Notes under the pieces: generated by a model
What the model saw: only the letters and a program-made list of their open reading frames with translations
Told to the model about the DNA's origin: nothing
Databases searched by the model: none
Program-made: the position numbers and the translations under genes
Assembly (NCBI GenBank): GCA_009809945.1
Contig: WTPW01000070.1
Span: 697,670 to 761,669, forward strand
From: Gigaspora margarita
Lineage: Eukaryota > Glomeromycota > Glomeromycetes > Diversisporales > Gigasporaceae
Reading direction: 5' to 3'
DNA: 64,000 nt
Shown: one piece after another, positions 1 to 12,603 of the stretch
Layout: the number at the start of each line of letters is the position of its first letter
Numbering within the stretch: the first letter of the stretch is position 1

Positions 1-275
1 AACTGAAAACAAAAAAACAAAATGAAAACAAAAAAAAAACAAAACAAAAATAAAAAAAAACAAAATGAAACAAAAAAAAAACAATGTAGAAGATCTAATT
101 TATAAACAAAAAATCTAATCTGATCGTGTAATACAAAATTTATCGATACATCATACAAAATTCAAAGGTTTTACAAATATAGTCCAATGCGCGCTTGGTA
201 TGATGCAGGTTACAGATCACTTGGTTTTACAGTTCTAAAATATTTTTAAAATGTTTCGAACTATTTCGAAACTAC
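1..275. repeat. Dispersed repeat copy A (CA/A-rich), inverted relative to 15125-15345
   Basis: The tract starts with A-rich AAACAAAAA runs. It then carries a GAAGATCTAAT ... AATCTAATCTGATC segment and a TTGGTATGATGCAGG segment. The same landmarks occur in reverse complement and in matching order at 15125-15345, so the two are inverted copies of one dispersed repeat. The window edge cuts the left end. No coding potential is seen. Confidence 0.6.
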
Positions 276-897
276 TACTGTAATTTAAAAAATAAAAAAC
301 AAAATATGATAGGTAGTGCTTCGCGCCATAATAAATATGATAACTATCAATTAGCAGATGTATAACGATTTATATTTTAATTACAATATTTATCAATTAT
401 AGATATATATTGATTTATAACAACTTAATTGATATATAACATTTAATTTTAATCGATATAAAACGATTATGCGTTATATATCGATATATAGCTACTTAAA
501 ATATTTTGTGATGCTATCAACAATGATTAGTATCATAAAAAAAATATACTAAAATTAGACATGACTTTCTATCAACTTCTGATCTGGTAATTATGAGGAA
601 ATTATAAGAAAATCACTAGCTCCCAAGCAAGATGCACTAATCATAGCAATATATAATAGCATTATAACAATGCAGCCATATACATGTTCAATATCTAACT
701 AAATTGCCAAAATATTCTATTTGTGATTCTGTCCCACTTTTCTATAGTTACATATTTTATGGAATACTATATAATTCAAAAAAAAAATTCAAATCAAATA
801 TTTCTAGCACATCAAGTGGGAGTAGTTCAGATCCTTTCATTTTTATAGCAAACTTTTTTTATTTTTTTACAGGTTATTACCAAATTTTCTGGTCGTA
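276..897. other. AT-rich intergenic sequence without a gene
   Basis: No supportable gene is seen. Positions 340-500 hold a cluster of ATCGATATAT/ATATATTGAT palindromic motifs. Similar clusters recur near 14265-14410, 33210-33350 and 46250-46380. A 64-codon open frame at 704-898 has no recognisable feature. Confidence 0.4.
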
Positions 898-1060
898 ATA
901 ACTAGAATACATCAGAGTTAGGATCAGAGTTGAGTTAGCTATATGGGTTAGCAGGAGCTATAGTAAAATTATCTGCTAAGCATTTTTTACTTAATGAACA
1001 ATTAGGCAATTCCTATTTGATTCTATGTTTAATATAATACTAATAAAGGATTGGCAACTC
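898..1060 (+). repeat. Dispersed repeat R1, related to 4207-4470
   Basis: The stretch contains TAGCTATATGGGTTAGCAGG, then AGCTATAGTAAAATTATCTG and an ACTTAATGAAC tail. Near-identical landmarks occur in both orientations at 4207-4470. The function is unknown; it is probably a fragment of a non-autonomous element. Confidence 0.5.
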
Positions 1061-2159
1061 TATATATGAGGGGAGTAAAAAACATAAGTTTTTGATTAAT
1101 TAAAAAATTTTTTTTTGAATAGTTAATATGATTTTTATATAAAGTGATATTTATTACCCTCTATCTGAGGGTCAAAAGGGGGAATTATATCAAATATAGT
1201 TTCAACTTGGCATGGCCTTATAGTTTCATTAGTGATCTTGGGCAAAATTGATTAGTTCTAATTATTCTGATGCATCCCAACCTGGAATTTTAGGGATCTT
1301 TTCATATGAGTTGCTTAATTTATTTGTTGGCTAGTCAGCATCATGCAGACAAAAAACTACTAGTGCAACCATTTCCCAGTGCATGTCCCATTTTAATTTA
1401 TTTTACATCAGATGTACAAATATATAATTTATATTCTAAATAAAATCAATTTCTGGTGCATTATGCTGGACTCATTCCAATATATATTATGATACTATTA
1501 GATATTTAATTAATATCCATATTATAGAGATAATAATTGATCATTTAATTTTGTTTGATTATGACAACATAACTTGTTATAGCCAACCTATGATACATTC
1601 AACAAAACTTAACCCAGCTTTATAGTTTTGTGACTCAAATACTGCACCTTCATTGTCTTTAATTCAAGTTCTAAGGTAATTCTATTGGGTTTTAGTCAAG
1701 TAAAGTCAAAGGTCTTGTAACTTTACTAATGTCTTTTTCTTCTCTTTTTAATTGAGGTCACTAGGTTTTCAATGAAGCATTGTTTTGATCTTGCTTCTCT
1801 TCTATTATGCACCCCTAACCTGTGCACAATCATTGTAACAATCCAATAATCTGTTATGTCTGGTATATAATTTCAATTTCAATTTCAAAAAGACTACTTC
1901 AAATTCTTATTTTGCTTCAAGTACATGTAGGACTTCTTTTATTCTACCTCTGTGCTTAGTTAATACTGTATGTCTATTATAGAACATTAGGAGTTGACTT
2001 TTTTATCTTCATCATACTTGCATGTTATTCTTGCACGTGACTTATATGAAGTGATTAAGAATCCCTTTCTTTGCATTTTCTTTTACTAAGAATGAACACT
2101 TATAGTTCAACTCTAATAGATACCTTTTAATTTAAATAAAGACAAGTTGATTAAAAAAT
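1061..2159. other. Intergenic sequence, no gene seen
   Basis: This is AT-rich sequence with stops in all frames. Positions 1600-1950 are slightly less AT-biased and could be a remnant of an unidentified repeat, but I see no diagnostic ends. Confidence 0.35.
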
Positions 2160-2570
2160 TTTGTAATTCTATACATCTATATAATTAAATAAAAAAAATT
2201 TGTTGATTTTAGTTAGGTGGTTGTTGAGATATCTTCACTCAAAATTTGGAAAAAACTTAGCTGCAGCTGTTTTTAATAGTTACTCAAGTTTTTTTAAAAC
2301 TTTAAGTAAAAGTTATCTTAACAACCACCTATTTAAAATTGATAAAACTTTTTTATTCTGATTTTACAATTAAAATCAAAAAATTTTATTGATTTTAGAT
2401 AAGTAGTTATCAAGATACCTTTGCTCAAAAAACTTTGTTGCAGCATTTGTTTTAGTTATCCAAGTTTTTTTTTCTAAACTTTGAGCGAAGATATCTTGAC
2501 AGCCACTATCTAAAACTGATAAAAAATTTTTATTCTAATTCTATACATTTGTATAATTAAAATAAAAAAA
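2160..2570. repeat. Two tandem copies of a foldback unit
   Basis: Two units of about 190 bp sit head to tail. Each is itself an inverted repeat: the left arm has TGATTTTAG-TAGGTGGTTG-GAGATATC features, and the right arm is the complement, ending AACCACCTAT...AAAATTGATAAAA. Both units border a TTCTATACAT-TATAATTAAA segment. This looks like a foldback element that was tandemly duplicated. Confidence 0.6.
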
Positions 2571-2589
2571 TTGTTTATAATAAATTCTG

Positions 2590-3765
2590 TGATATCACAG
2601 AAATAAGAAAAGAAGGATTTGTAACTGTACATTATGATGTTAGAAAGATAGAGTTAATAATGCATGCATAGTATTGCACTTAAAGTAATTCATGATTCAA
2701 ATGAAAATGAGCAAAAATATATTATGGAATTAAAAAAATTACTGCAAAATTGGTTACAAGGATTCTTTATTCTTGCAATATAAAGGTGTATCAAGAGATA
2801 ATTCTGGTAATTAAATTATTGTTTTGGATTATACATCAATAGGTTCATTATAGCAAAATCTTGTACAAGTATTGCAATTAAAATAGAATGATAAATTGAG
2901 TCTCTTACAATATTTAGCTTTGGATTTTGAGTCAATTTTATTCGCAGGAACTTGTTTATAGAGATTTACATATTAGAAAAATTTTGCAATGCCATGCTTT
3001 GCATAATGCATATATCACTGACCTTTGGATTTCAAGAAAAGAAAAGAAGAAAAAATTTTTAGAGTTCTATCTTATATAGCAACTGAGATTTTGATAGGTT
3101 AACTAAATACTTAAGCATCAGATGTTTACAGTCTTGAAGTTATCATAACAGAAATTTCAACTGAACAAAAAGCACTTGATAAAGTTCAATTTGATAATAT
3201 ATAGTTATTGGATATGAAGCATTCAATAATAGAATTATTTGCAAAATGATTCATTTTATCTGGCTACATACATAGCATCCAATACCAGTTTTATACGGTA
3301 GCTTATAATGACTGAACTAATAGAATAATTCAAGTTCTTTTGGTGAAAATTGCACCATCATCAAATAATTTCATCATTTGATAATGATGCAATTATTACC
3401 AAAAGAACTTGAATTATTCTGGTAATACAATCATAGTAAGCTGCTGGATAATTAATTGTATTAAGAATAATTGTTGGATCAAAACCTAAATGTTTAGAAC
3501 CTGATTGTTATATTAAATTAGCTATGAGATATATAAATAAAGATCATGATAATGATCTACTACAACTAAAATTATTAAAATAATTACTCATTGATTAGAT
3601 AAAATAGGTCAAGAATATGATAATGAAGTCAAAAAACAAATTTTAGAAGCTAATAAAATTAAACTAGAATTAATTGAACAAATATATTCTCAAGACATAT
3701 ATACTAGCAAGTTGTATAATACTAAAGCAATTTCAGATTTTTAGTAAGATTGAATATCAAGCTTA
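2590..3765 (+). pseudogene. Degenerate Ser/Thr-Tyr-like protein kinase relic
   Basis: The frame is broken by stops and shifts, but the kinase subdomains appear in order. An IALKVIHDS segment (about 2673) matches the VAIK lysine strand. YRDLHIRKIL (about 2955) matches the HRDLxxxN catalytic loop, with His changed to Tyr and the Asn lost. TDLWIS (about 3015) stands where DFG is expected. ATEILIG corresponds to APE. ASDVYSLEVIITEIST (about 3118) matches subdomain IX. The tail at 3480-3750 holds GSKPKCLEPDCYIKLAMRYI and a YTSKL-type end. This order and wording resemble the greatly expanded kinase family of Glomeromycotina. The catalytic residues are gone, so it is a dead copy. A foldback insertion lies at 3323-3419. 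Confidence 0.75.
3323..3419. repeat. Foldback insertion in the kinase relic
   Basis: GAATAATTCAAGTTCTTTTG at 3323 is mirrored by CAAAAGAACTTGAATTATTC ending at 3419. The arms are about 38 bp with a short A/T-rich loop. It sits between the subdomain IX-X and C-terminal parts of the kinase relic. No target duplication could be fixed. Confidence 0.7.
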
Positions 3766-3769
3766 TTTT

Positions 3770-5413
3770 TTAAATTAAATTATATAACGTACTATTTTTC
3801 TGTTTTAATATCTTATTAAATATTCATATTGATATTTGAAATACTAATATATACAAACATTTTCCCAAATAATCATACAGGTTTGTGTGTATATAGTGTT
3901 ATTTTATTTATTTGATTATGCTGATTTATTTATTAAATTAATTTATGATATATATAGCTAGATAAAAGATTATGCACAAGCGATAATAAACTCTGCATAC
4001 ATAAAGTTTTCTGATCTAACCAATATATCATATTTGCAAATAGTTCTAACCAATCATATAAAGTTACCTAACAATATATTCCATTATTAAAAATTTTTTA
4101 CAAACTTATACAAGGAGATCCTCCAAATCCTGGATCGGAATGCATCAGAACTCTGGTTATATAGGCTGGAATTTATTAATTTTGCCCTGATTACTAAGAA
4201 TATTAATAATGAAACCAGTTATTCATTAAGTAAAAAATGTCTAGCTGATAATTTTATTATAGCTTTACTAACTAGAATAGCTAACCCAACCCTAACTACG
4301 ATATATTCTGGCTATTCTGACCCAAAAATTTAGATATTATTCTTTTATACAGAAGTATATGAGTCAAATGCATCAGTATTATAGTTAGGGTAAGCTATAC
4401 TGGTTAGCAAAAGCTATAGTAAAATTATCAGCTAGGCACTTTTTACTTAATTAGTAACTTTGGGCAAATTGATCAATTTTGGCTCATCTAACAATAGCAA
4501 TAGTTCCAACTTGAAATTTTGAAACACAAGTTTATAGTTAAATATAGAATAGATTAAGTTAATCTATACTTGTTTCAACAAGTTTTATATTTTATTAAAA
4601 AAAAAAGTTTATTTCACATACAATAAAAATGACAAAATAACAAATTATTAATAATATAATCTAGATTAGTCTAGTTACTATGGTATACAAATATGTAAAT
4701 ATTGTGGTGACTATTAATTTTAACTAAGATAATCAATATTTCTATATAGATTAAAATGCATGCTTTATAAAAAAAGTTATTCTACAAAATTAAATCTTGG
4801 CTTTTCTAAACTTAAATATATAATTTTAATTAGCTAATATTCAAATCTAAATAAACGAATTTTTATATTATTGTTATAATTATATAGTTTAATATAACTG
4901 GTTATATATGCACTTGTTATATTAATATTGTCACAGGTAAAAATAAATAACTATAAGATCTAATAGATAATGATGCTCCAACAAATAAAAAACTAGATGG
5001 CCCATGCCTATATCCAAATTAAAAAATAAAATCTTACAATAACTTTAAACCATTATAACCTTTATTTAGCATACTGCTAACTCATAACATTTTATATACT
5101 TTGAATTTGAAAATTTGATCTTAATAATTCTAAATCCATTGCATAGCCTAAATTTTGGCTAGATTGACAACCTTAAACATTACTATACATATGTATTTAT
5201 TTACTTATAAAACAATCCCATTGTTATATAATCCATAGAACAACACTATTCAAATAATCTACCTTCTTTCACTACTTGAACTTGGGCTTATGTTCTTACC
5301 CTGAGCTAAATTGATGCTACAAAATTAAAGACTCTTCCTAATTGCAACAGTGTGTGAGTGGGAATACAATGATGCAGTGATTAATATGATTTCATCATAT
5401 ATGTTTATATATA
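3770..5413. other. AT-rich intergenic sequence with an R1 foldback
   Basis: No gene is seen. Positions 4207-4470 hold R1 repeat copies in opposite orientations: TTCATTAAGTAAAAAATG versus CACTTTTTACTTAATTAG, and AGCTAACCCAACCC versus GTTAGGGTAAGCT. They form a palindrome of about 260 bp. Confidence 0.45.
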
Positions 5414-5759
5414 CAGTATGGAACAGTAAAAGACATCCAATCTATACATATAGGTACCAATTTTGGGTGCTTACTTAATCAATTCTGATTGGCTAATTTT
5501 TGTGCAATCGATTTTGATTGGCTAAAAACCTATATATGTTTTCTTTTTTTCTATATTAAATGCCAATTTTATGAACTCATAAACTTTAATGCCTTATAAC
5601 TTCTTTAAATAAGAAAAATTCCTCTGACAGAAATGTAGTTTATCTAAAAATTTATCAATTTGTCAAAGGGTTTTTTGATTTAATTTTTTTTTTTAAAAAA
5701 GTTATAACAATTTAAAGTTTTACTAATAATGAGTGGATGTCTTTTACTATCTGGTACTG
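5414..5759. mobile_element. MITE, TA target, CAGTA ends (Tc1/mariner-like)
   Basis: The 346-bp element starts CAGTATGGAACAGTAAAAGA and ends with the near-complement (TCTTTTACTATCTGGTACTG). It is flanked by TA on both sides (5412-5413 and 5760-5761). TA duplication with CAGT termini is typical of Tc1/mariner-pogo elements. There is no coding capacity inside. Confidence 0.8.
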
Positions 5760-5761
5760 TA

Positions 5762-5967
5762 CAAATATTATGCATATGTATAAAGGTTATTATAGTTTAT
5801 ACTGTATAAACTAACTACTATACATAATTAAAAGTATTTATCAATTTGTAGTTTAATATACATTCATATATACAAATATTATATATATGTACAAAGATTA
5901 TTATAGCTTATATAAACTAACTACTATACAAAATTTAAAGTATGTCATCAATTTGTAGTTTAATATA
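5762..5967. repeat. Two tandem copies of a ~105-bp repeat
   Basis: Both units contain TACAAATATTAT, a GTATAAAGG/GTACAAAGA-TTATTATAG block, TATAAACTAACTACTATACA and ATCAATTTGTAGTTTAATAT, in the same order. They lie immediately after the MITE. Confidence 0.65.
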
Positions 5968-6107
5968 GTAAACTGCTATATAAATAGAAGAGAAATAAAT
6001 CAGCACATGCTCTTATTCTTTACAAAAAAACATGCAAAAAAAATAGTATAGAAAATACAAATCTAAATATTAAATATATAATTGTAAGTTATAATTAAAT
6101 TTCTTTC

Positions 6108-6540
6108 TTAAATAGCAAAAGCCAAGCTTGACATTTGCTAAAAGCTATATATAATATTAAAAATTTCTACATTTTTTTTAATTTAGTGAAAACATATTTT
6201 TGATTGTAGTTTAAATTTATTATTAACTAAAAAAAATACATCCTGGATACTAAAACATAAAATGTATATTGTGAAATTATTTTTTAAATAGCAAAAGCCA
6301 AACTTGATTTTTGCTAAAAACTATATATAATATTAAAAAAATTTATATATATATTTTTTTAATATAGTGAAAACATATATTTGATTGTGAATTGAATTTA
6401 TTATTAACCAAAAAAAAAATGCATCCTAGATATTAAAATGTAAATGTATGTTGCAAAAATTTTTTTTAAATGACAAGAGCCATGTTTGAAAAACTTTATA
6501 TAATATTAAAAAAAATATTTTCTATGTTTGTTTTTCTAGC
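6108..6540. repeat. ~180-bp tandem repeat, about 2.4 copies
   Basis: Units start near 6108, 6284 and 6466 with AAATAGCAAAAGCCAA-type sequence. Each continues with TATATAATATTAAAAA, then (in the first two) GTGAAAACATAT..TGATTGT, and an ATGCATCC/ACATCC-type block. The third unit is truncated just before the transposase relic. Confidence 0.7.
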
Positions 6541-6662
6541 AATAACACATAAAATTAATCAAAATGAGAAATATATTTAGGTTTTTTTAAATATACCACA
6601 AAGTTATAATTAACTTTAAAACTTTTATATTTTTTATTTGTAAAGGTGAAAGTGGAAAAATT

Positions 6663-9600
6663 GTGAGCACTCAAACAGAAAGATTGCATCGACAAGAACA
6701 ATTTGGAAGAATAGATCATTCTATTGATAATAGTCATAAAAAAACTAGAGATCTATTATTATCTACTAGTCAAAGCTTTAATATATCAATGCCATCTGCT
6801 AAAGATTTAACTACATTATTTTTAGCAAGTAATATTGAACAAATAAATGAGCAAGAATCAGAATATGAAGAAGTAGAACATAAAGCAGAACAAGAAATAG
6901 ATAATAAGGAGATAGAGTGAATAAAAAAATTTAAAGTAGCATTAAATTATAGTTCTTCTGAAGAAAACAGTGAAACTGAACAAGAAAATGATTTTGAAGA
7001 TTTATCTTCTATAAGGGATACTGGACTACTTGATGATATAGAATTAGAAGATAGTAATATTAAAGTAGAAATAATTTTAAGCTCTAAAAGTACTAAAGCA
7101 TATACTCAACCAAATTCAAAATATATGCCATATTCTATATTATCAAATACTTTTAAAGATACTTTTAACTTAACAATTCAATGGGTTTTATTATAGATTT
7201 TTTTCTTTTCAACATGCTTTTACTTTACCATATACTGCAATTACAGCTTTATTAATATTTATTAAAGCTTTAGTATTTAATGATGATTCAAATTTTCCTG
7301 AGACATTATATAAAGCTAAAGATGCTATGTCATTTAAAAAAACAATTATACAATTTATTGTATGTAAAAAATGTCATTTTTTAACTAATTTAGAAAGTAT
7401 ATCTGATAATTCACAAGCAAGTTGTAGTGAATGTAAAACATTATTGAAAAAACTAATTAGAACAAGCAAAGGAAAAATAATTTACAAACAAATTAAGATA
7501 TATCCATATCAATCAATTTTAAGTCAATTAGCTGCTTTATTGCAATGACCTAGTTTAGAGGAATTGTTAGAATCTTGTTATGAAAGAAAAAATACTTATT
7601 CTAATATTTTTTATAATCTCTATAATGGACAAGTATGAAAAACTTTTAAAAATGATCAAAATGAACTTTTTTTCAAAAATTTTTGCACAAAACTAATATT
7701 TGCTTTGCAATTAATATTGACTGGTTTAAAGTTACTAAACATACAGTTTATTCAATTGCTAGAGTTTATTTAACTATTTTAAATTTGCCATGTTACCTAA
7801 GATATAAAAAAGAAAACACAATTTTTGTTAGTCTTATTCCTGGACCAAAAGAATCACTAACAGAAAAAATTAATTTATTTTTGGATCCATTAGTTGATGA
7901 GTTTAAACAATTATGGGCTGGTTAATCATTTGTAACTATAAAATACCCAGCTGAACAAATGTATTATGAAGCTTTAATTTTAGTTTCATGTGATACACCA
8001 GCAAAAAATAAAATTGTGGATTTTCTAGTCATTCTTCTGAATGTGCATGTTTTATATGCAAAAAACTTTTTAAAACTAATTATACTTCAGATCAATCAAA
8101 TATTGATAATTATACTTTATGAACTATTGAAGAACATAAAATAATAGCTAAAAAATAAAAAATATTCTGTATCTAGTGAGCGTAAACAGTTGTTTGATCA
8201 ATATGGTATTCAGTGGTCATGTTTTCTTCAATTATTATATTTTGATCCAATAAAATTTTCTGTTTTTGATCTGATGCATAATATTTTTCTTGGAACAGCT
8301 TATAAAATGATAAAAATTTGGACAATAGAAACTTATTTAATTTCAAAAATCAACTTACTAATATTCAAAATATTGTTAATAATAGTCAACCACCTGCTAG
8401 TATTGGAAGAAGTGCACATAAAATAGCATCTAGTTTTTCTGGATTTACATCTGATCAGTAAAAACATGGACTTTAATATATTCAACAATGGCTTTAAGAG
8501 ATATTTTACCAATTCAAGACAAAAAATTATGGTCATATTTTGTAAATGCAGTATCAATTATATCACAACAAATAATTACAACTAAAGAAATTAATCATGG
8601 ACATAGTTTATTTAGGACCCCGGACATCTTTCATATAGGTCATAACTGGATTTTGGCCAATTTTGACCTAATTTGCTGAAAATGTCAAAATCTATTTACT
8701 TAAATAACTTCTGATCCAGTAATCAGAATTGAATGAACTTTTTTTTGTTAGATGCGCCTCACTGAGAGCTTCATTTTAAAAAAAATTTCATTCAAATTGG
8801 ACCACTGGATGTCAAGATAATTGCCAAAAACTGTTTTTTGCTTCTCAAATTTCAGGGGTTTTTGCTGAAATGCATAACGTATGACCTCTGTACTATATGT
8901 CCGGGGTCCTGTTTATTTATAAAATTTTTAAAAGAATTTCAAACATTATATGGTTCTAATATAATAACACCTAATATACAATATCATTTACATTTAAAAG
9001 ATGATATGTTAAATTATGGTTTTTGGCATAGTTATTGGTGCTATGCTTATGAAAGATTTAATAGACAAATTGCAAGTTTTTATACTTCCAGAAGAACTGT
9101 TGAATTTGATATGCTTAATTATATAAATCAACAAATTGAAATTTATAAACTTTTAGATCAAATAAAACCAATATTAATATCAACTGCACAAGCTTCTTTA
9201 GATTATTTACAAAATGAACAATTAGCAAAAGGAACATTAGCAATATATAATTATACAATTCCAAAAATAATAGAATTTCAATATTCTATTACTAATATTA
9301 ATTTTTTTGTTACTAGATCTGAAGATTATTCTGGAAGATTAATTAAACCTTTTTTTGAAGCATATTTATCAAATAAAAATTTAAAATTATTAGTTGATTA
9401 TTATACTAAAATATATTCAAATAATAATCTTAAATTTTATGCTAAGAACAGTATCTAATAATTCCAATTCATATTTAGTTTCAAAAAGAATTATAAAAGC
9501 TACTTTAGAATTATATGGTGAATATTTTGGATCTGAACTTATCTGTTCTGATTTAGATGCATATTTTTTAGCATTATTTAGAAATAAAATGAACAAGCAA

Positions 9601-9953
9601 TCCATTGACCAGGAAAAATTAATTATTTTTTACAACACACTATGTTTCTTCTAGCTAAGTATAATAAAAATAATACAAATAATAATAATGAACTTGTTCC
9701 TATTAGTCATACTCTTTGTTTTGTAGATTGGTTTAACCAATCAAATATATCACAAATAAATTATTTTTTATTACTTAATGATTTAGATTTAAAAGATATG
9801 CTTCCACTTGCTGAAATTTGGGAAGCAAAATTTCAAACTAGATCTTATGAAAACTTTTTTCCTGTTCAAAAAATATTATGCAAATTTGTTAGAGGAAATT
9901 ATAAATTAAATAATCAATCTAAATTAGTTATTTTGTCTTTAAATAATAAATAA
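6663..9953 (+). pseudogene. Tnp2-family (CACTA-type) transposase relic
   Basis: Scattered open segments in different frames read as one fungal Tnp2 transposase. In order they are: an acidic N-terminus (6663-7150); a zinc-finger-like CKKCHFL...CSEC pair (about 7366-7440); the core start FAINIDWFKV (about 7705), whose Asp corresponds to the first acidic catalytic residue of the family; SLIPGPKESL and LVDEFKQLW (7830-7915); DLMHNIFLGTAYKMIKIW (about 8265-8325); MALRDILP (8488); LHLKDDMLNYGFWHSYWC (about 8990); and a C-terminal FPVQKILCKFVRGNYK (about 9860). At least six stops or frame changes and a MITE at 8614-8910 break it. I found no CACTA-type terminal inverted repeats, so only the gene remnant can be defined. 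The relic is clearly non-functional. Confidence 0.85.
8614..8910. mobile_element. hAT-type MITE inside the Tnp2 relic
   Basis: The 297-bp element has perfect 14-bp terminal inverted repeats (AGGACCCCGGACAT). It is flanked by a perfect 8-bp duplication, GTTTATTT (8606-8613 and 8911-8918). An 8-bp duplication is the hallmark of hAT transposases. Removing the element and one duplication rejoins the transposase reading frame exactly, so it inserted into the transposase gene. It has no open frame of its own. Confidence 0.92.
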
Positions 9954-9959
9954 ACTTTT

Positions 9960-10498
9960 TAATTAAAAACAAAATATATATAGATTATTCTTAATATAAT
10001 TTTTATAGCAAATTTTTTTTATAAAATAAACTTTTTAAGCTTTAATAACTTTTTAAATTATAAATATTTTATATTATATATATATATATATATAATAAAT
10101 CTTTTTTGCCAACTAGTATTATACTATAAAAATTTTACAAAAATTATAAAAAGTTTTATTAATAATATAATTTAATTTTTATATAATTTAGCTTGTATAT
10201 AAATTATATAATAAATAATTTATATTTATAATTTTATATAAATATATTATTGTAAATTTAAAATAGTAAAAATATAATATACCTTAGCATATTAATTAAA
10301 AATCAATATTTTATTATATATATATACTTATTGTTTAAAACAATAAGTAAANTAAGCATCAATTTTTAATTAATATACTAAAATAAACTGATATATAAGT
10401 ATATATAGTATATGAATATTCTTAAAAATTTTTTTATCTATTTTTAATTATTTTAAAAACTGTAATAATATATTAACAAAATATTATTTAAATATTTT
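9960..10498. other. Extremely AT-rich spacer before a gap
   Basis: This is nearly pure A/T with (TA)n near 10075-10095. There is a weak palindrome around 10270-10380, in which TTAATTAAAAATCAATATT is mirrored by ATCAATTTTTAATTAATAT. No gene is seen. Confidence 0.5.
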
Positions 10499-10759
10499 NN
10501 NNNNNNNNNNNNNNNNNNNNNNNNNNNNNNNNNNNNNNNNNNNNNNNNNNNNNNNNNNNNNNNNNNNNNNNNNNNNNNNNNNNNNNNNNNNNNNNNNNNN
10601 NNNNNNNNNNNNNNNNNNNNNNNNNNNNNNNNNNNNNNNNNNNNNNNNNNNNNNNNNNNNNNNNNNNNNNNNNNNNNNNNNNNNNNNNNNNNNNNNNNNN
10701 NNNNNNNNNNNNNNNNNNNNNNNNNNNNNNNNNNNNNNNNNNNNNNNNNNNNNNNNNNN
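10499..10759. other. Assembly gap (261 N)
   Basis: A run of N's. Nothing can be said about the missing sequence. It lies in an AT tandem-repeat field, where assemblies often break. Confidence 0.99.
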
Positions 10760-11865
10760 ATATAATTTATAATTCTATAAAAATATATTTATATATTAAC
10801 AAAATATTATTTAAATATTTTATGATAATAGTTTATAAAATTATTTAATTAAAATATTAAAATATTTGTAAAATAGTGATAATTTATTTTTATAAAAATA
10901 TAATAATATTTTATTAAATGATATAATTTATAGAGCATTTCTATTTGTACACAGTGTGTTTATACACAGTTACACAAACTATAATAGAAATGCAAGCTGC
11001 AGATCAATTTTTGTACAACAAAAACAAAGCAAAATATTAATATTTAATTTTATCTTTAAATTTTGCTTATGAAACTATATTTTAAAGACTAAATAAAAAA
11101 ATTCCTTGCAAAATTTTAGTATAAACTAAGCCCTAACCCATCTTAAACCTTTACCCTAACCCTAATATTAATTAAATTTTAATTTTTGTTTTTATTAGAA
11201 ATTGTTTAATTTATAAGTTATACAAATAACTGTGTTTAAACACACTGTGTACAAATAGTAATTTTCTAATTTATAATTCTATAAAAATATATTTATATAT
11301 TAACAAAATATTATTTAAATATTTTATGAGAATAGTTTATATTTTTAGCTAGTTAATATACTAAAATTATTTAATTAAAATATTAAAATAGTTTTATATT
11401 AGTTACAATATATTTATATAAAAATATATTAAAATTTTATTAAATAATATAATTTATAATTCTATAGAAATACATTAATATATTAACAAAATATTATTTA
11501 AATATTTTATGATAATAGTTTATATTTTTAACTAGTTAATATTCTAAAATTATTTAATTAAATTATTAAAATATTTTTAAAATAGTTATAATTTATTTTT
11601 ATAAAAATATATTACAATTTTATTAAATAATATAATTTATAATTCTATAAAAATACATTTATATATTAACAAAATACATTTATATATTAACAAAATATTA
11701 TTTAAATATTTTATAATAATAGTTTATATTTCTAACTAGTAAATATACTAATTAAAATATTAAAATAGTTTTAAATTAGTTACAATATATTTATATAAAT
11801 ATTTTATTTTGTTAAAAAATAATTAATATTTAAATTAATTATTAATTTATTACAAAATATTAATA
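10760..11865. repeat. AT-rich tandem array, ~180-bp units
   Basis: The block TATAATTTATAATTCTATAA followed by ATATATTAACAAAATATTAT and ATTTAATTAAAATATTAAAA recurs about five times, including partial units. The MITE at 10933-11266 interrupts one unit. The array probably continues to the left through the gap (partial units at 10440-10498). Confidence 0.7.
10933..11266. mobile_element. MITE, TA target, CTATTTGTACACAG family
   Basis: The 334-bp element has inverted ends containing CTATTTGTACACAGTGTG and is flanked by TA (10931-10932, 11267-11268). It interrupts the AT tandem array. A TTTTGCTTATGAAA block and a CTTGCAAAATTTTA block inside are shared with the element at 24368-24636. The second block also occurs, reversed, in the element at 16368-16700. 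The CCCTAACCCTAA-like stretch inside is only two units and is not a telomere. Confidence 0.75.
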
Positions 11866-11874
11866 GAGTAATAT

Positions 11875-12340
11875 TTAATTTTTAGACCAGTAAATAATTA
11901 TCGAAATTTGGATATTATCACAAAATTTATTATGTGTCCTACTAGTGTTCCACTGATTTACTGTAATATTTATTATTCTATAATATCTCTTGTCCATTAT
12001 AATTAAAACAAAATACAAAAAATTCAATATACCAAAAGTATTAGATACAAATGTAATATGAAAAATCAATATACTAGAATCAATGATTAGATTTCTTAAT
12101 TCAGATAAAATTAACAGCATATTTATTTTGAAATATGTGATTTATAAATTCTACTTTTGTATAGTACAATGATAATATAACATCAAAAAATACCATTATA
12201 TTTTCTGATTTTGGAATTTCAAAACAAATAAACTTGCACTTATTTTCAAAATAATTTAATTCTGAATCACTTCACTGACTTTACTTAAAACCAGCTATCA
12301 CTATAGTTCAAACTATTGTTATTCTTTTGCTTGTAAAATA
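11875..12340 (+). pseudogene. Possible kinase-like relic (very weak)
   Basis: A short plus-strand segment around 12167-12245 reads NITSKNTIIFSDFGISKQIN. The DFG-type motif and its setting resemble kinase subdomain VII of the Glomeromycotina families. Nothing else of a kinase can be aligned with confidence, and stops flank the segment. It could be chance. The minus-strand open frame at 11875-12120 has no recognisable feature. Confidence 0.3.
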
Positions 12341-12603
12341 GGCAAATTTGTCTAGCAAAATATAATAACATATGAAAATCTACAGATAAAGTAATAAATC
12401 TTTGCCAAAATATTACATTTCTGGTTATAAATAACTTTTTATGCAGCTATCTAGTGAGGTTTAATCATATGCTCTGTGGTATATATATTTGTTAAATTTA
12501 TATATTTGTTTAAATTTTCCCTCCCATCCCCCTTTACCCAAACCTAAAAAATTAACATTAACCAACTATTCAACTTTAAGCAGTCTTAATTGGCAAACTA
12601 AAA

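Noticed and set aside
11148..11165. CCCTAACCCTAA-like stretch (also 24520 and 62960)
   Set aside because: Only two or three imperfect units inside MITE-like or foldback sequence; too short for telomeric DNA.
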